A DNA stretch of 64,000 bases. It comes from Ammoniphilus resinae (lineage in GTDB: Bacteria; Bacillota; Bacilli; Aneurinibacillales; RAOX-1). The translations under genes were made by a program, and so were the position numbers. Shown in pieces: positions 18,668 to 27,348 of the stretch. The notes below the pieces were generated by a model. The model was not told where the DNA came from. It ran no database searches and saw only the letters and a program-made list of their open reading frames with translations. Numbering within the stretch: position 1 is the stretch's first letter; every line of letters begins with the position of its first letter. The DNA lies in the NCBI RefSeq assembly GCF_017873965.1, contig NZ_JAGGKT010000011.1:115174-179173 (forward strand). The letters run 5' to 3'.

Positions 18668-19873
18668 TCACCCCACCTGAGCGTATGAATGCAACCCCAC
18701 TATGACTAAATTAACAAATACCAATGTCACCATAACAACAATAAACCCTAAAACAGCAAGCCACGCTGATTTTTCTCCAATCCACCCTTTGGAAAGCCGT
18801 AAATGCAAATAGGCAGTGTAGAACAACCAAGTAATCAGCGCCCATACCTCTTTTGGATCCCAACCCCAGAAGCGCCCCCACGCCTCTGCAGCCCAAATCA
18901 TGGCAAAGATAAGTGCACCTAATGTAAATACAGGGTAGCCAATGGCAATTGCGCGATAACTGATTTCATCGATCATTTCCGGATCAAGATCAGACAATGC
19001 TGGCTGCAACAGCTGTCCCAACCTTTTTCTAAATAACAAACGAAGCAAAACATATAGACCAAGTCCTGATAAGACAGACCAAATCACGGTATTCAATTTC
19101 TTCGCAGCATTAAGTCCCTTCATCCAACCCGGCGCATCAAACCACGGTTTCATAGCCGAATCTGAAAGTAGAACAGCATTCTGGGGACCGGCAATCGCTG
19201 GCATTTTATATTCCACTACGGATTTTGTATTATCTATATTCAATTCAAATTCTGCTTTATAATCCATCGCATTAAAGACAACGGAAGTAATGATGAAGCC
19301 TACTAACATCAACACGAGAGTTAATGTCCCTTCAAGCCATCTTCTGCTGCGAGAATTTTTGCTTTGATCGATGGTTCTTACGAGATACATTAATCCAGCA
19401 GCAAACCCTACGGCAAAAATCCCTTCTCCCGCAGCAGCGGTCGTTACGTGAATCTTCAGCCAATAACTTTGCAAGGCTGGTATTAACGGTGTAACTGTCC
19501 GCGGGAATACGGAAGCATATGCTATCATAATGAAGACAACAGGGATAGCAAATGCACCCAGAATCGGCACGCGATAAACCAAGTAAATAATCACAAAGGC
19601 AACCGCGATACTGAAAGCCAGGAAGGCAATGAATTCAAACATATTCGATGTTGGAATATGCCCCTGACCAATCCAGCGGGTAATGATATAACTCGCATGG
19701 GCCAAAACTGCTACGATTGTGATCCCAAATCCAATCGAACCAAAACGTTGCTTATGTGCCTGTTCATCACGTTTGCCCCATCTTTTTCCGGTTACAGAGA
19801 TAGCAAACACAAAACTGGCAACAATATATAAAATAAACGCGACCAACAGCAGGTTACTACTAAGCTCAATCAA
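18668..19873 (-). CDS. resC: Cytochrome c biogenesis protein CcsA/ResC
   Basis: A polytopic membrane protein of system II cytochrome c maturation that handles heme with ResB. It has the tryptophan-rich WWD-like heme-handling motif WGRFWGWDPKEVWALITW and conserved histidines in the flanking helices. I place the start at TTG (MIELSSNLLLVAFILY), eight bases inside the end of resB and preceded by GGATGG; this gives 401 residues, close to the family length. The overlap implies translational coupling. Confidence 0.9.
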   Translation of the reverse strand: MIELSSNLLLVAFILYIVASFVFAISVTGKRWGKRDEQAHKQRFGSIGFGITIVAVLAHASYIITRWIGQGHIPTSNMFEFIAFLAFSIAVAFVIIYLVYRVPILGAFAIPVVFIMIAYASVFPRTVTPLIPALQSYWLKIHVTTAAAGEGIFAVGFAAGLMYLVRTIDQSKNSRSRRWLEGTLTLVLMLVGFIITSVVFNAMDYKAEFELNIDNTKSVVEYKMPAIAGPQNAVLLSDSAMKPWFDAPGWMKGLNAAKKLNTVIWSVLSGLGLYVLLRLLFRKRLGQLLQPALSDLDPEMIDEISYRAIAIGYPVFTLGALIFAMIWAAEAWGRFWGWDPKEVWALITWLFYTAYLHLRLSKGWIGEKSAWLAVLGFIVVMVTLVFVNLVIVGLHSYAQVG

Positions 19874-21494
19874 CTTTCTTCCCATCCTTTCCATGTTCCA
19901 CAAGTGAAACAGGTATTGACGCCTTTTTGAAAACATCTAATACTTCGTTCTTGAGTCCAAACCAGTTCTTGTTTGTATGCCCAGCCACATAGACTAATGA
20001 CCTCTCTGTTTGGATCCATATCCGGCGATGCTGCCAATAGAAGCCCATGACAAGCCCAAGCATGGAAATAAAACAGCCAAAATATATAACTGGTAGACTT
20101 TTATCTTTACGCACCATAAGTCCGGTAATATTCGTTAAATCCGGCATGGAAAACTCATATCCGAAAATATTTTCTGTTCCAGGTGCCGGCAAGTAGGAAC
20201 CTAGAAACAACCAAGCCTTTTCGCCGTTAGGCGTTTGCGGACTGATCACATTTAGGACGAAAGCTGGATTATCAGGATTGGGAGATTTCGTTGTAGGCTT
20301 TTTATCCTTTGTAAATTCAAAATCCGGATAGTACTCAAGCATCTTTATCGTCGTTGTATCATTGATTTTATACTCAGATTGCGGGTTATACAGATCTATT
20401 TTAAACTTGCCAATCTTATCCCCTGTCTTTTCGTTTACCAAGGTCATATTTAACGCGGCGATGGCCTTTGGTCGCTGTCCAGACTGGAACAATTGGAGGT
20501 CATTATACTTCAATGGATGGTTGACAATGATATCATGTCTTGCAACCTCTTGAAGCTTTGGTTCTGAACCCGGTAACCCTGCATTGACATTTTCATATAG
20601 CACAGCTTTTGTTTGATATTGTTTAATAACCCCTTGTAGGTTATCGAGTCCTGCACCCTCCGGAAGATCCTCTTTCTCGTAAAAATCGATGGTGAACCCT
20701 TCGCTTTTCACATAATAGGGGGTTTCAGGAACCTTCTTCGTTTCTCCGTCTTTCACCCAGACATATTGGTCAAGATAATAGCCTGGTACCAAACGCATTA
20801 AGGCACCAATTAAAAATATAATTAATCCGATATGATTAATATAAGGACCCCAGCGGCTAAACCGACCTTTTTCAGCGAGGAGAGAATCTCCCTCACGGCG
20901 CACATCGTAGCGACGTTTTTTTAGAAAGCCTTGAAGTTGATCCAGTTTGCTTCCCCACTCAGCAGGGACCGAAACTTCTGCTTTTAATCTTTGACGGGTC
21001 AAAAAGTTGATGCTGTGCTTCACTTTTTGCTTTTTCAAAGCTTTATAGAGTGGAATCATCCGATCCAGACTACAAACGACAAGTGAGATCCCAATCATTA
21101 ATAATAAAAGGACATACCACCAGGAAGAAAATAAGTTATGAAAACCTAATAAATAATAAATCTTTCCAATAAACCCATAGGTTTCCTCGTAAAAAATACT
21201 CGCTGGCTTTGGAACAGGAATATACACTTCCTGTGGAAAGATCGTTCCGACAATCGACGCCACTAAAACAATCACGATCATATAAACAGCGATTTTTACA
21301 GAGGAGAAAAAATTCCATACCTTATCTATAATCGACTTGTTGTATGTCTGGGACCGCCGGGCTGCTCCCTCATAACGCATATCAAGCGGACTGTCCCCCT
21401 GTTTGATTTCCTCCAATAGAGGGTTTCCGCACGCTTCACAAAGTACTGTTCCAACCGGATTAGCATGTCCACATTCACATTTTACGTTATTCAT
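19866..21494 (-). CDS. resB: Cytochrome c biogenesis protein ResB
   Basis: 542 residues. A short N-terminal zinc-ribbon-like stretch (CECGHANPVGTVLCEACGNP) precedes four hydrophobic spans and a large extracytoplasmic loop, as in ResB/Ccs1. It forms the heme-delivery and ligation complex with ResC for system II cytochrome c maturation. GAGGTAATAAGAA precedes the ATG. It is second in the resABC-DE operon. Confidence 0.92.
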   Translation of the reverse strand: MNNVKCECGHANPVGTVLCEACGNPLLEEIKQGDSPLDMRYEGAARRSQTYNKSIIDKVWNFFSSVKIAVYMIVIVLVASIVGTIFPQEVYIPVPKPASIFYEETYGFIGKIYYLLGFHNLFSSWWYVLLLLMIGISLVVCSLDRMIPLYKALKKQKVKHSINFLTRQRLKAEVSVPAEWGSKLDQLQGFLKKRRYDVRREGDSLLAEKGRFSRWGPYINHIGLIIFLIGALMRLVPGYYLDQYVWVKDGETKKVPETPYYVKSEGFTIDFYEKEDLPEGAGLDNLQGVIKQYQTKAVLYENVNAGLPGSEPKLQEVARHDIIVNHPLKYNDLQLFQSGQRPKAIAALNMTLVNEKTGDKIGKFKIDLYNPQSEYKINDTTTIKMLEYYPDFEFTKDKKPTTKSPNPDNPAFVLNVISPQTPNGEKAWLFLGSYLPAPGTENIFGYEFSMPDLTNITGLMVRKDKSLPVIYFGCFISMLGLVMGFYWQHRRIWIQTERSLVYVAGHTNKNWFGLKNEVLDVFKKASIPVSLVEHGKDGKKVD

Positions 21495-21512
21495 TTCTTA
21501 TTACCTCACTAC

Positions 21513-22046
21513 TCACTGCTGTGGAAGAATTTGCGTGATATTTTCCTTAATTGTTTTTTCTGCCATTGGCCCACCGATCACAATCTTTTTTACCACTCCA
21601 TCAGAGTCAATGAAGTAGGTGGTTGGAATCGGTCCAATTTCATAGAGCTGGGTAATTTCCCTCTTCCGATCCATTAAGATAGGAAACGAAATATGGTAAG
21701 TATCTCGGAAGCTTTCCACAGTGACATCAGATTCTCCAATATTCACCCCGATCACTTCTACCCCTTTATCTTTAAATTCCTGATGCATTTTTTCTAGGGC
21801 CGGCATTTCCTCTCTGCATGGGGCACACCATGTTCCCCAAAAGTTTAAAACGATCCCTTTGCCCGCCTGTTTACTTAACTGAAACTCTTGATTATCCTCG
21901 AGCGTTTTCAAAATAAAATCAGGTGCTAATTCATTGGCCTGAACTGCAGCTGTATCTTTTATAAACGCATTATATAAAGCAACGCTAATACCGACAAAGA
22001 TCACTCCAAGAATGATCAATCGCATCCATGTCCTAGAGCGGTTCAA
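21513..22046 (-). CDS. resA: Thiol-disulfide oxidoreductase ResA
   Basis: Keeps apocytochrome c heme-binding cysteines reduced on the outer face of the membrane. One N-terminal anchor (MRLIILGVIFVGISVALY) is followed by a thioredoxin fold with the active site WCAPC (Cys74, Cys77) in LNFWGTWCAPCREEM. I start at TTG, five bases after GGGGGAGGG, giving 177 residues as in the family. It is the first gene of the res operon. Confidence 0.92.
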   Translation of the reverse strand: MNRSRTWMRLIILGVIFVGISVALYNAFIKDTAAVQANELAPDFILKTLEDNQEFQLSKQAGKGIVLNFWGTWCAPCREEMPALEKMHQEFKDKGVEVIGVNIGESDVTVESFRDTYHISFPILMDRKREITQLYEIGPIPTTYFIDSDGVVKKIVIGGPMAEKTIKENITQILPQQ

Positions 22047-22100
22047 TTGTTCCCTCCCCCTTTCCAAAACTTCTTATAACACGTACCTTAAACTAATTTC

Positions 22101-22106
22101 ATTATA
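22101..22106 (-). promoter_or_regulatory. Candidate -10 element of the res operon
   Basis: A perfect TATAAT lies about 55 bases before the resA start. No good -35 is seen at 17 bases, which suits an activator-dependent promoter. A TAGTGAAAT stretch upstream resembles a ResD box, but loosely. Confidence 0.35.
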
Positions 22107-22179
22107 ACTGCAATATTTCACTAGTTATAATACCATTTTTGAACGTTATATGACATTCTGGGAAAAAAGGCCAGAAAGA

Positions 22180-22199
22180 GCATGGAACTTATTCCATGC
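22180..22199 (-). terminator. Hairpin at the end of rluB
   Basis: Stem GCATGGAA / TTCCATGC overlapping the rluB stop, followed on the minus strand by a pyrimidine-rich tail with TTTTTT. A moderate terminator separating rluB from resA. Confidence 0.5.
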
Positions 22200-22920
22200 C
22201 CGAAGCAAACATTGATTTCAGTTGTTGTACCTCTTTAGCCGTCAATGGACGGTATTCTCCCATTTTCAGTTCGCCCAGTGTAAGAAAGCCCAACCTAACC
22301 CGTTTCAACTTAATCACGGGATGACCTACCGTCTGGCACATGCGCCGAACCTGACGATTTCTCCCTTCATGGATCGTAAGCTCGATCACAGCTTGTCCCT
22401 TTTTTTCATCCATTTCAAGGAGTTTTGCCTCGGCGGGAGCTGTAGGCCCATCTTCCAGTATAATTCCCTTACGCAACCGTTCAAGGGTCTTTTCACTAGG
22501 GTAGCCCTTCACTGTTGCAATGTATACCTTGTCAATTTCAAATCGCGGATGTGCAATCTGATTGGCAAGCTCACCATCATTCATCAGCAACAAAAGACCG
22601 GATGTATCGTAATCCAGCCTGCCTACGGGATAGACCCTTTGTTTTACCTCTTTAAAAAAATCCGTAACAATTTTTCTTCCTTGTGGATCATTCAAACTAG
22701 TGATGACCCCTGTTGGTTTATGAAATAAAAAATAAACAAACTTCTCGCGTGAGATCGGTTTACCGTCTACCTCAATATGATCGCTGTCAGACACTTTATG
22801 TCCTAATTGAGTGATCGTCTGATGATTGACTTTTACTCTCCCTTGTAAAATCAAATCTTCACACTTTCGCCGAGAAGCAATGCCCGCTGCCGCCAATACC
22901 TTCTGCAGTCGCTCCTCCAT
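22189..22920 (-). CDS. rluB: 23S rRNA pseudouridine synthase B
   Basis: 243 residues: N-terminal S4 RNA-binding domain (MEERLQKVLAAAGIASRRKCE) and an RsuA/RluB catalytic domain with the nucleophile Asp in GRLDYDTSGLLLL and NRQVRRMC near the end. Makes pseudouridine in 23S rRNA. The ATG at 22920 is chosen because the S4 domain starts there; the longer open frame is not family-like. It sits between spmB and resA as in B. subtilis, apart from the inserted EamA gene. Confidence 0.92.
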   Translation of the reverse strand: MEERLQKVLAAAGIASRRKCEDLILQGRVKVNHQTITQLGHKVSDSDHIEVDGKPISREKFVYFLFHKPTGVITSLNDPQGRKIVTDFFKEVKQRVYPVGRLDYDTSGLLLLMNDGELANQIAHPRFEIDKVYIATVKGYPSEKTLERLRKGIILEDGPTAPAEAKLLEMDEKKGQAVIELTIHEGRNRQVRRMCQTVGHPVIKLKRVRLGFLTLGELKMGEYRPLTAKEVQQLKSMFASGME

Positions 22921-22964
22921 TCCTATCATCCTTCCCTCGTCTAAAACTGGCGTACATTGGTATT

Positions 22965-23378
22965 TTACCTCATCACAAGGAAAATACCTAGAATAGTCAT
23001 TAGGATGCCGAACCATTGGGTTACATTGATTTGTTCATTAAAAGCAAAGACAGCGAAGAGAATGGCTATAATTGGGGAGGTTGCGGTGATTAAAATCACC
23101 TTATTGATGTCTCCTTTGGAAAGGGCATATAAATAGGCAACAAAGGAGGTTGGTACAAGGATGCCGTTTAGAATACTGAAACTTATCGTTTGGGGGGAGT
23201 AGGCAAAAGACATGCCTGCTTTTTTAGCTAACACAAAATAGATCATCACGACGATCGCCATAGTCATGGTGGTTATAAAATTCACTTCAATTGGATGCCC
23301 TGTTTTTAGAGCCTGTTTATCAATGATCACATTCATTCCCCAGACAACGGTGGCAAAGAAAAGACTAAGATAAAACAT
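22965..23378 (-). CDS. EamA-family (DMT) membrane protein, single domain
   Basis: 137 residues with four to five membrane spans and the EamA signature at the end (SKGDINKVILITATSPIIAILFA ... LMTILGIFLVMR, split by other residues). One EamA half suggests action as a dimer, like other small DMT transporters. The start is the ATG after GGGGGGATGG. It is inserted between spmB and rluB. The substrate is unknown. Confidence 0.75.
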   Translation of the reverse strand: MFYLSLFFATVVWGMNVIIDKQALKTGHPIEVNFITTMTMAIVVMIYFVLAKKAGMSFAYSPQTISFSILNGILVPTSFVAYLYALSKGDINKVILITATSPIIAILFAVFAFNEQINVTQWFGILMTILGIFLVMR

Positions 23379-23401
23379 TTCCCATCCCCCCAAGCTATTA
23401 C

Positions 23402-23932
23402 CTATGTAAAAATAACTGTAACGATAAATAATGACGCGATAATTCCAACCAAATCCGCAAGCAGGCCTACCTTTAAGGCATATAAACTATTGCGGATACC
23501 GACCGCCCCGAAATAAACAGTCAAAACATATAGCGTGGTGTCGGTAGAGCCCTGCATCGTTGATGCCAATCGTCCAAGGAATGAATCTGGTCCAAAGTTG
23601 GCAATAATGTCGGTGGTCACGGCCAGCGAGCCAGCCCCAGTGATGGGTCGGAGCAAAGCGAGCGGTATAATATCTCCTGGGATATGTAAAAATGTCAGCA
23701 CAGGTTGAATAATCGTAGTTAGCCATTCGAGTGCCCCGGACTGACGAAAGATAGAAACAGCCACGAGCATCCCAACCAAATGGGGAATAATTTTAATCGC
23801 TGTATCAAAACCACCCTTTGCCCCTTCCGCAAACACCTCAAAGACGGGCACTTTTTTATACATGCCATAAACTAAAATAATGGAAAGCAGCAATGGGATA
23901 GCCCATATAGAGGCCGAAGAAATAACTCCATA
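23402..23932 (-). CDS. spmB: Spore maturation protein B
   Basis: About 177 residues, a membrane protein with a nucleoside-recognition (Gate) domain (KIIPHLVGMLVAVSIFRQSGAL; LRPITGAGSLAV; STDTTLYVLTVYFGAVG). With SpmA it is needed for normal spore core dehydration. The frame probably initiates at TTG (23935) after GATGAGG, so the true end of the start codon may be three bases further upstream than given. It directly follows spmA. Confidence 0.9.
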   Translation of the reverse strand, partial: YGVISSASIWAIPLLLSIILVYGMYKKVPVFEVFAEGAKGGFDTAIKIIPHLVGMLVAVSIFRQSGALEWLTTIIQPVLTFLHIPGDIIPLALLRPITGAGSLAVTTDIIANFGPDSFLGRLASTMQGSTDTTLYVLTVYFGAVGIRNSLYALKVGLLADLVGIIASLFIVTVIFT

Positions 23933-23941
23933 CAAATTTCC

Positions 23942-24535
23942 TCATCCTTTCCTATAGCCACTAGTACGATAACGGTAATATTTATCCAAAAGAATGGCTG
24001 CAGTTGTGGAAACCATCGTGGCAAACAAAGTTGTCCCGACTATTTCTACAGCATTTGCCGACTGATAATTCATCCGAATGGCAATGATAGTTGTTGGAAT
24101 TAGCGTAATACTTGACGTATTTAGTGCCAGCAAGGTACACATCGCGGGTGTTGCGGTTTTCGGGTCGGGATTGAGCTTTTGAAGTTCTTCCATCGCTTTG
24201 ATCCCCATCGGTGTAGCTGCATTTCCCAAGCCAAGCATATTGGCACTCATATTGGAAAGGATATAGCCCATTGCCGGGTGATCCTTGGGAACCTGGGGAA
24301 ACAAAAAGGAAGCGATGGGACTAAGTAACTTCTGCAACTTTAGCAACAGCCCCGATTCCTCGGCAATCTTCATCATCCCCAACCAGAAGGCGAGGATACT
24401 GATTAAACCAAAACAGACTGTAACTCCCGTCTTCGCTCCTTCAAAAGCTGCCTCACTAATCGTTTCTATTCTGCCGTTTATGCCGGCGACAATAACCCCA
24501 ATCATAATTAGTCCGAACCATATCCAGTTAACCAT
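23942..24535 (-). CDS. spmA: Spore maturation protein A
   Basis: 197 residues with membrane spans and Gate-domain features (CFGLISILAFWLGMMKIAEE; NMSANMLGLGNAATPMG; LALNTSSITLIPTT). Works with SpmB in spore core dehydration in the mother cell compartment. The ATG directly abuts the dacB stop (TAA-ATG), so the three genes are probably translated from one message. Confidence 0.92.
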   Translation of the reverse strand: MVNWIWFGLIMIGVIVAGINGRIETISEAAFEGAKTGVTVCFGLISILAFWLGMMKIAEESGLLLKLQKLLSPIASFLFPQVPKDHPAMGYILSNMSANMLGLGNAATPMGIKAMEELQKLNPDPKTATPAMCTLLALNTSSITLIPTTIIAIRMNYQSANAVEIVGTTLFATMVSTTAAILLDKYYRYRTSGYRKG

Positions 24536-25657
24536 TTACAGGCCTCCCAGGACCATCGATTTAAAAATTTGGAAGAAGCGCGTAACCGGTCCCCCCTCCC
24601 CCCATTTCATCGATTCCTCCGTTTGATAGACCAAGCCGATCTTGGCAATTTCCTTATCCTTTAAGTTGATATGCAGGTATCCTGCTACCCCGCCCGGCAG
24701 TATCGATTTGATCGATTGATCTTGCTGGACTCGTTTGGTGATATGCTCGGCTTCTCCTTCGGCTAATGGGTAATAAAAGGATCGAATGGGACGCAGATTA
24801 TTAAACATCTCCGTTTCAGAAACAATTTGTGTCCGTGTAAACTGCTTCATCCCGTAATCGAGCAGTTTCGCATGATCATCCCAGTCATCCGGAGCATTTA
24901 GCGTCACAACTGTAACTTGTCTTTCTTCACGGGTCGCAGAGGAGACTAAACAACGTTTTGCAAGCTTGGTGTAGCCCGTTTTTACCCCATCAGCCCCCTC
25001 ATAGTAGGAAAGCATCTTATTTTTGTTTATCAAATTCCGATCCCATTTTTCTCCGGCTTGTGGAATCTTTTTCACCTTCGTTGCAACGATCTTCTTGAAA
25101 TCGGGATTATGCAGCGCATAAGCCGTTAATTTCGCCAGATCATTGGCTGTTGAAAAATGATTATTGCTGTCGTCCAAACCATGAGGATTCGTAAAATGAG
25201 TGCCAGACAAGCCCAGATATTGAGCTTTTTCGTTCATTAAACGGGCAAAGCCTTCGACCGAGCCGCCGATATGATCAGCAATCGTCACCGCCGCATCATT
25301 GCCTGATCTTAACATCAGACCATATAACAAGTCCTCCAAGGAAAGCTCCTCATTCTTCCGCAGATAAATGGATGACCCCTCTGTCCCAACTGCATGACTA
25401 GGTACACGGACCATCTCCTGCAAATTCCCCTCTTCAATAGCTACAATGGCAGTCATAATCTTCGTCAAGCTGGCCACACGCATTTTTTCGTTTCCATTCT
25501 TTTCATATAAAATCCGCCCAGATTCCACATCGATCACAGCTGCTGCCTGGGCAGAGATCGAAGGGGCTGCTGCAGCTTCCGTACTCGTTATAGAAAACAA
25601 AGGGAATAAGAACGTCAAAATCACCATCCAAACCAACCATCTCTTTCTTCGAACCAT
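24536..25657 (-). CDS. dacB: Sporulation D-alanyl-D-alanine carboxypeptidase
   Basis: 373 residues with a signal peptide (to about STEAA) and the penicillin-binding motifs SLTK (Ser63, Lys66), SGN (118-120) and KTG in GVKTGYT. DacB trims pentapeptide side chains and controls cross-linking of the spore cortex. The assignment over DacA/DacF rests on the dacB-spmA-spmB order. AGGAGG precedes the ATG, and two identical 72-bp repeats start ten bases upstream. Confidence 0.9.
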   Translation of the reverse strand: MVRRKRWLVWMVILTFLFPLFSITSTEAAAAPSISAQAAAVIDVESGRILYEKNGNEKMRVASLTKIMTAIVAIEEGNLQEMVRVPSHAVGTEGSSIYLRKNEELSLEDLLYGLMLRSGNDAAVTIADHIGGSVEGFARLMNEKAQYLGLSGTHFTNPHGLDDSNNHFSTANDLAKLTAYALHNPDFKKIVATKVKKIPQAGEKWDRNLINKNKMLSYYEGADGVKTGYTKLAKRCLVSSATREERQVTVVTLNAPDDWDDHAKLLDYGMKQFTRTQIVSETEMFNNLRPIRSFYYPLAEGEAEHITKRVQQDQSIKSILPGGVAGYLHINLKDKEIAKIGLVYQTEESMKWGEGGPVTRFFQIFKSMVLGGL

Positions 25658-25666
25658 CTTTTCCTC

Positions 25667-25818
25667 CTTCTTCTAACGTTTGCGAACTACGTAGAATACG
25701 CTCTCTTTCGCAAACAATTTAGTTGTCCTCGTAGAGGGCTTCTTCTAACGTTTGCGAACTACGTAGAATACGCTCTCTTTCGCAAACAATTTAGTTGTCC
25801 TCGTAGAGGGCTTCTTCT
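25667..25818. repeat. Two identical tandem 72-bp repeats plus a partial third
   Basis: Copies at 25667-25738 and 25739-25810 are identical; the first eight bases recur at 25811. Each unit contains an inverted repeat GTTTGCGAA ... TTCGCAAAC and ends with AGTTGTCCTCGTAGAGGG. They lie immediately upstream of dacB, in its leader or promoter region. Confidence 0.92.
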
Positions 25819-26230
25819 GTCGGACGACCTCAATCGTGTTTGTACATGTATATGCTTATCCAACATTCTTATGAAAATTTTTGGGAATGGTCTGACGGTG
25901 GAGGCTTTTTTCACTATTTTGGTTTTTGGGGGAAGGGTAAAGAGTTTCGCCCACTAAAGATTGAGAGCGGTTACAGATATTAAGATTAACACAGGGGATC
26001 AAGCGGACTGTAGAGCCTTTATTTCTCATTAGATCCCTATATTCAAGGGGGATCCGGACCCAAAAGACGCTATTCCGCTGTTAAGTGTCAAATATCCAAG
26101 GATTTAAAGCAAATAAGGTCTTCTGAGTCCTCCATACCCCACGAAAAGGGCAATTTTACCCAAATAAGGTCTCCTCGGTCCGGTCGCCAAATCAAGCGGA
26201 TCGCAAAGTCGCTAATTTGTATCAAATGCT
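25819..26230. repeat. Noncoding dispersed repeat block (GGTCTCC family, copy 1)
   Basis: No gene is seen. The segment has internal near-repeats: AAATAAGGTCTTCTGAGTCC near 26111 and AAATAAGGTCTCCTCGGTCC near 26162. Blocks such as GGGGGATCCGGACCCAAAAG and CGCTGTTAAG recur, inverted, near 59600-59750. It is an old dispersed intergenic repeat. Confidence 0.6.
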
Positions 26231-26244
26231 CAAATAAAAAGACA

Positions 26245-26340
26245 AAAAGTTAGGCGTTTTTCTCCTTTAGCGGGAAAATTCCCGTTATTTAAAGAGATTC
26301 ACCTAACTTTTCTAATTTAGCGGGAATTTCCCCCGTTAAT
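26245..26340. terminator. Nested hairpins downstream of the 114-aa gene
   Basis: AAAAGTTAGG (26245-26254) pairs with CCTAACTTTT (26302-26311) and encloses a second hairpin with core CGGGAA/TTCCCG (26271-26284). A third, similar hairpin (AGCGGG ... CCCGTT) lies at 26316-26339 next to the stop codon. On the minus strand a T-rich run follows, so these probably end transcription. Confidence 0.55.
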
Positions 26341-26342
26341 CC

Positions 26343-26687
26343 TTACGCTAATTCATATAGTTCTTCAATTTTCGCCTGGATTTCCTTATCGGTCATCCCA
26401 TGCTGCAACAAGTGGAGGAAGAGAGCCTCAACCCACACCTTTGATCGTTCGGAAATTTTTTTGTATTTCTTCGCTTCTGGAAACTTCCGGGTGAGTCGGG
26501 AATCGCTGTTTGTTTTTAAATTATCCATCACAAACAGTGCTTGGATCCCTTTCTCTTGGTCGTATTCCTTGTAATTCTTTTCTAATTCCTCGAGAACGGT
26601 TTTATAATAATCATTAAATTCTTTAAAATCAATTTCTGTATCCATTTTAAGATACTCTAGCATTTTATCGTACAGGGATTGAATCAT
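26343..26687 (-). CDS. Hypothetical helical protein (114 aa)
   Basis: A charged, helical protein without signal or membrane span (MIQSLYDKMLEYLKMD ... TDKEIQAKIEELYELA). GGAGTG lies upstream of the ATG. It occupies the place of ypuI between scpB and dacB in B. subtilis, but I see no clear resemblance to YpuI. Function unknown. Confidence 0.7.
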   Translation of the reverse strand: MIQSLYDKMLEYLKMDTEIDFKEFNDYYKTVLEELEKNYKEYDQEKGIQALFVMDNLKTNSDSRLTRKFPEAKKYKKISERSKVWVEALFLHLLQHGMTDKEIQAKIEELYELA

Positions 26688-26757
26688 ATGTTTTGGACAC
26701 TCCTCTTATTTGATACGGAAACATTATAGCATTTTGTTGGTAAACTGCAAATGAAGA

Positions 26758-27348
26758 TTATGCTTTTTGCTCGTTCCATTTTTGAAACAATAAATCTACT
26801 TCCTCCTCCACACCGTCACTATCCTCAATGGATGGCGCGGGTGGGAGATCCCCAATATTTTTCAAACCGAAATACTCAATAAACTCGGTGGTTGTCCTAT
26901 AAAGGATCGGGCGGCCGGTTGTTTCAGATCGCCCTGCATCTTGAATCAGCTTTTTACTCATCAGCGTGTTTATCGCCTTCTCACATTTCACCCCACGGAT
27001 ATCCTCAATTTCCGCCCTAGTAATCGGCTGTTTATAAGCGATAATTGCCAGTGTTTCCAGAGCAGCCTGTGATAAAGTTGAGTGGCTGGGGGAAGATGCT
27101 AGCTTTTCATAGTATTTTGCATGATCCGGAAGTGTTGCAAATTGGAAGGTGTTTGCAATCTCAATGATCTGCACGCCACGCCTGCTTTGGCGAAAATCCA
27201 GTTGCATTTGATGAATTAATTCCCTTGCTTGCTCTACCGGCAGATCCACAATATCGGCAATTGTCTTCAGGTCTAACCCTTCGTCGCCACTGACAAACAA
27301 CAGACCTTCGATGACACTTTTTATTTCCTCTACATCAAAATTCTGCAT
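26758..27348 (-). CDS. scpB: Segregation and condensation protein B
   Basis: 196 residues with the winged-helix repeats of ScpB (QAALETLAIIAYKQPITRAEIE, RGVKCEKAINTLMSKKLI, GRPILYRTTTEF). It is the kite subunit that joins ScpA and SMC in the bacterial condensin for chromosome segregation. I prefer the ATG at 27348, nine bases after AAGGGGG, over one that touches the SD. It overlaps the end of scpA. Confidence 0.93.
   Translation of the reverse strand: MQNFDVEEIKSVIEGLLFVSGDEGLDLKTIADIVDLPVEQARELIHQMQLDFRQSRRGVQIIEIANTFQFATLPDHAKYYEKLASSPSHSTLSQAALETLAIIAYKQPITRAEIEDIRGVKCEKAINTLMSKKLIQDAGRSETTGRPILYRTTTEFIEYFGLKNIGDLPPAPSIEDSDGVEEEVDLLFQKWNEQKA

Noticed and set aside
25667..25818. CRISPR array
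   Set aside because: Copies are directly adjacent with no spacers, and there are only two.
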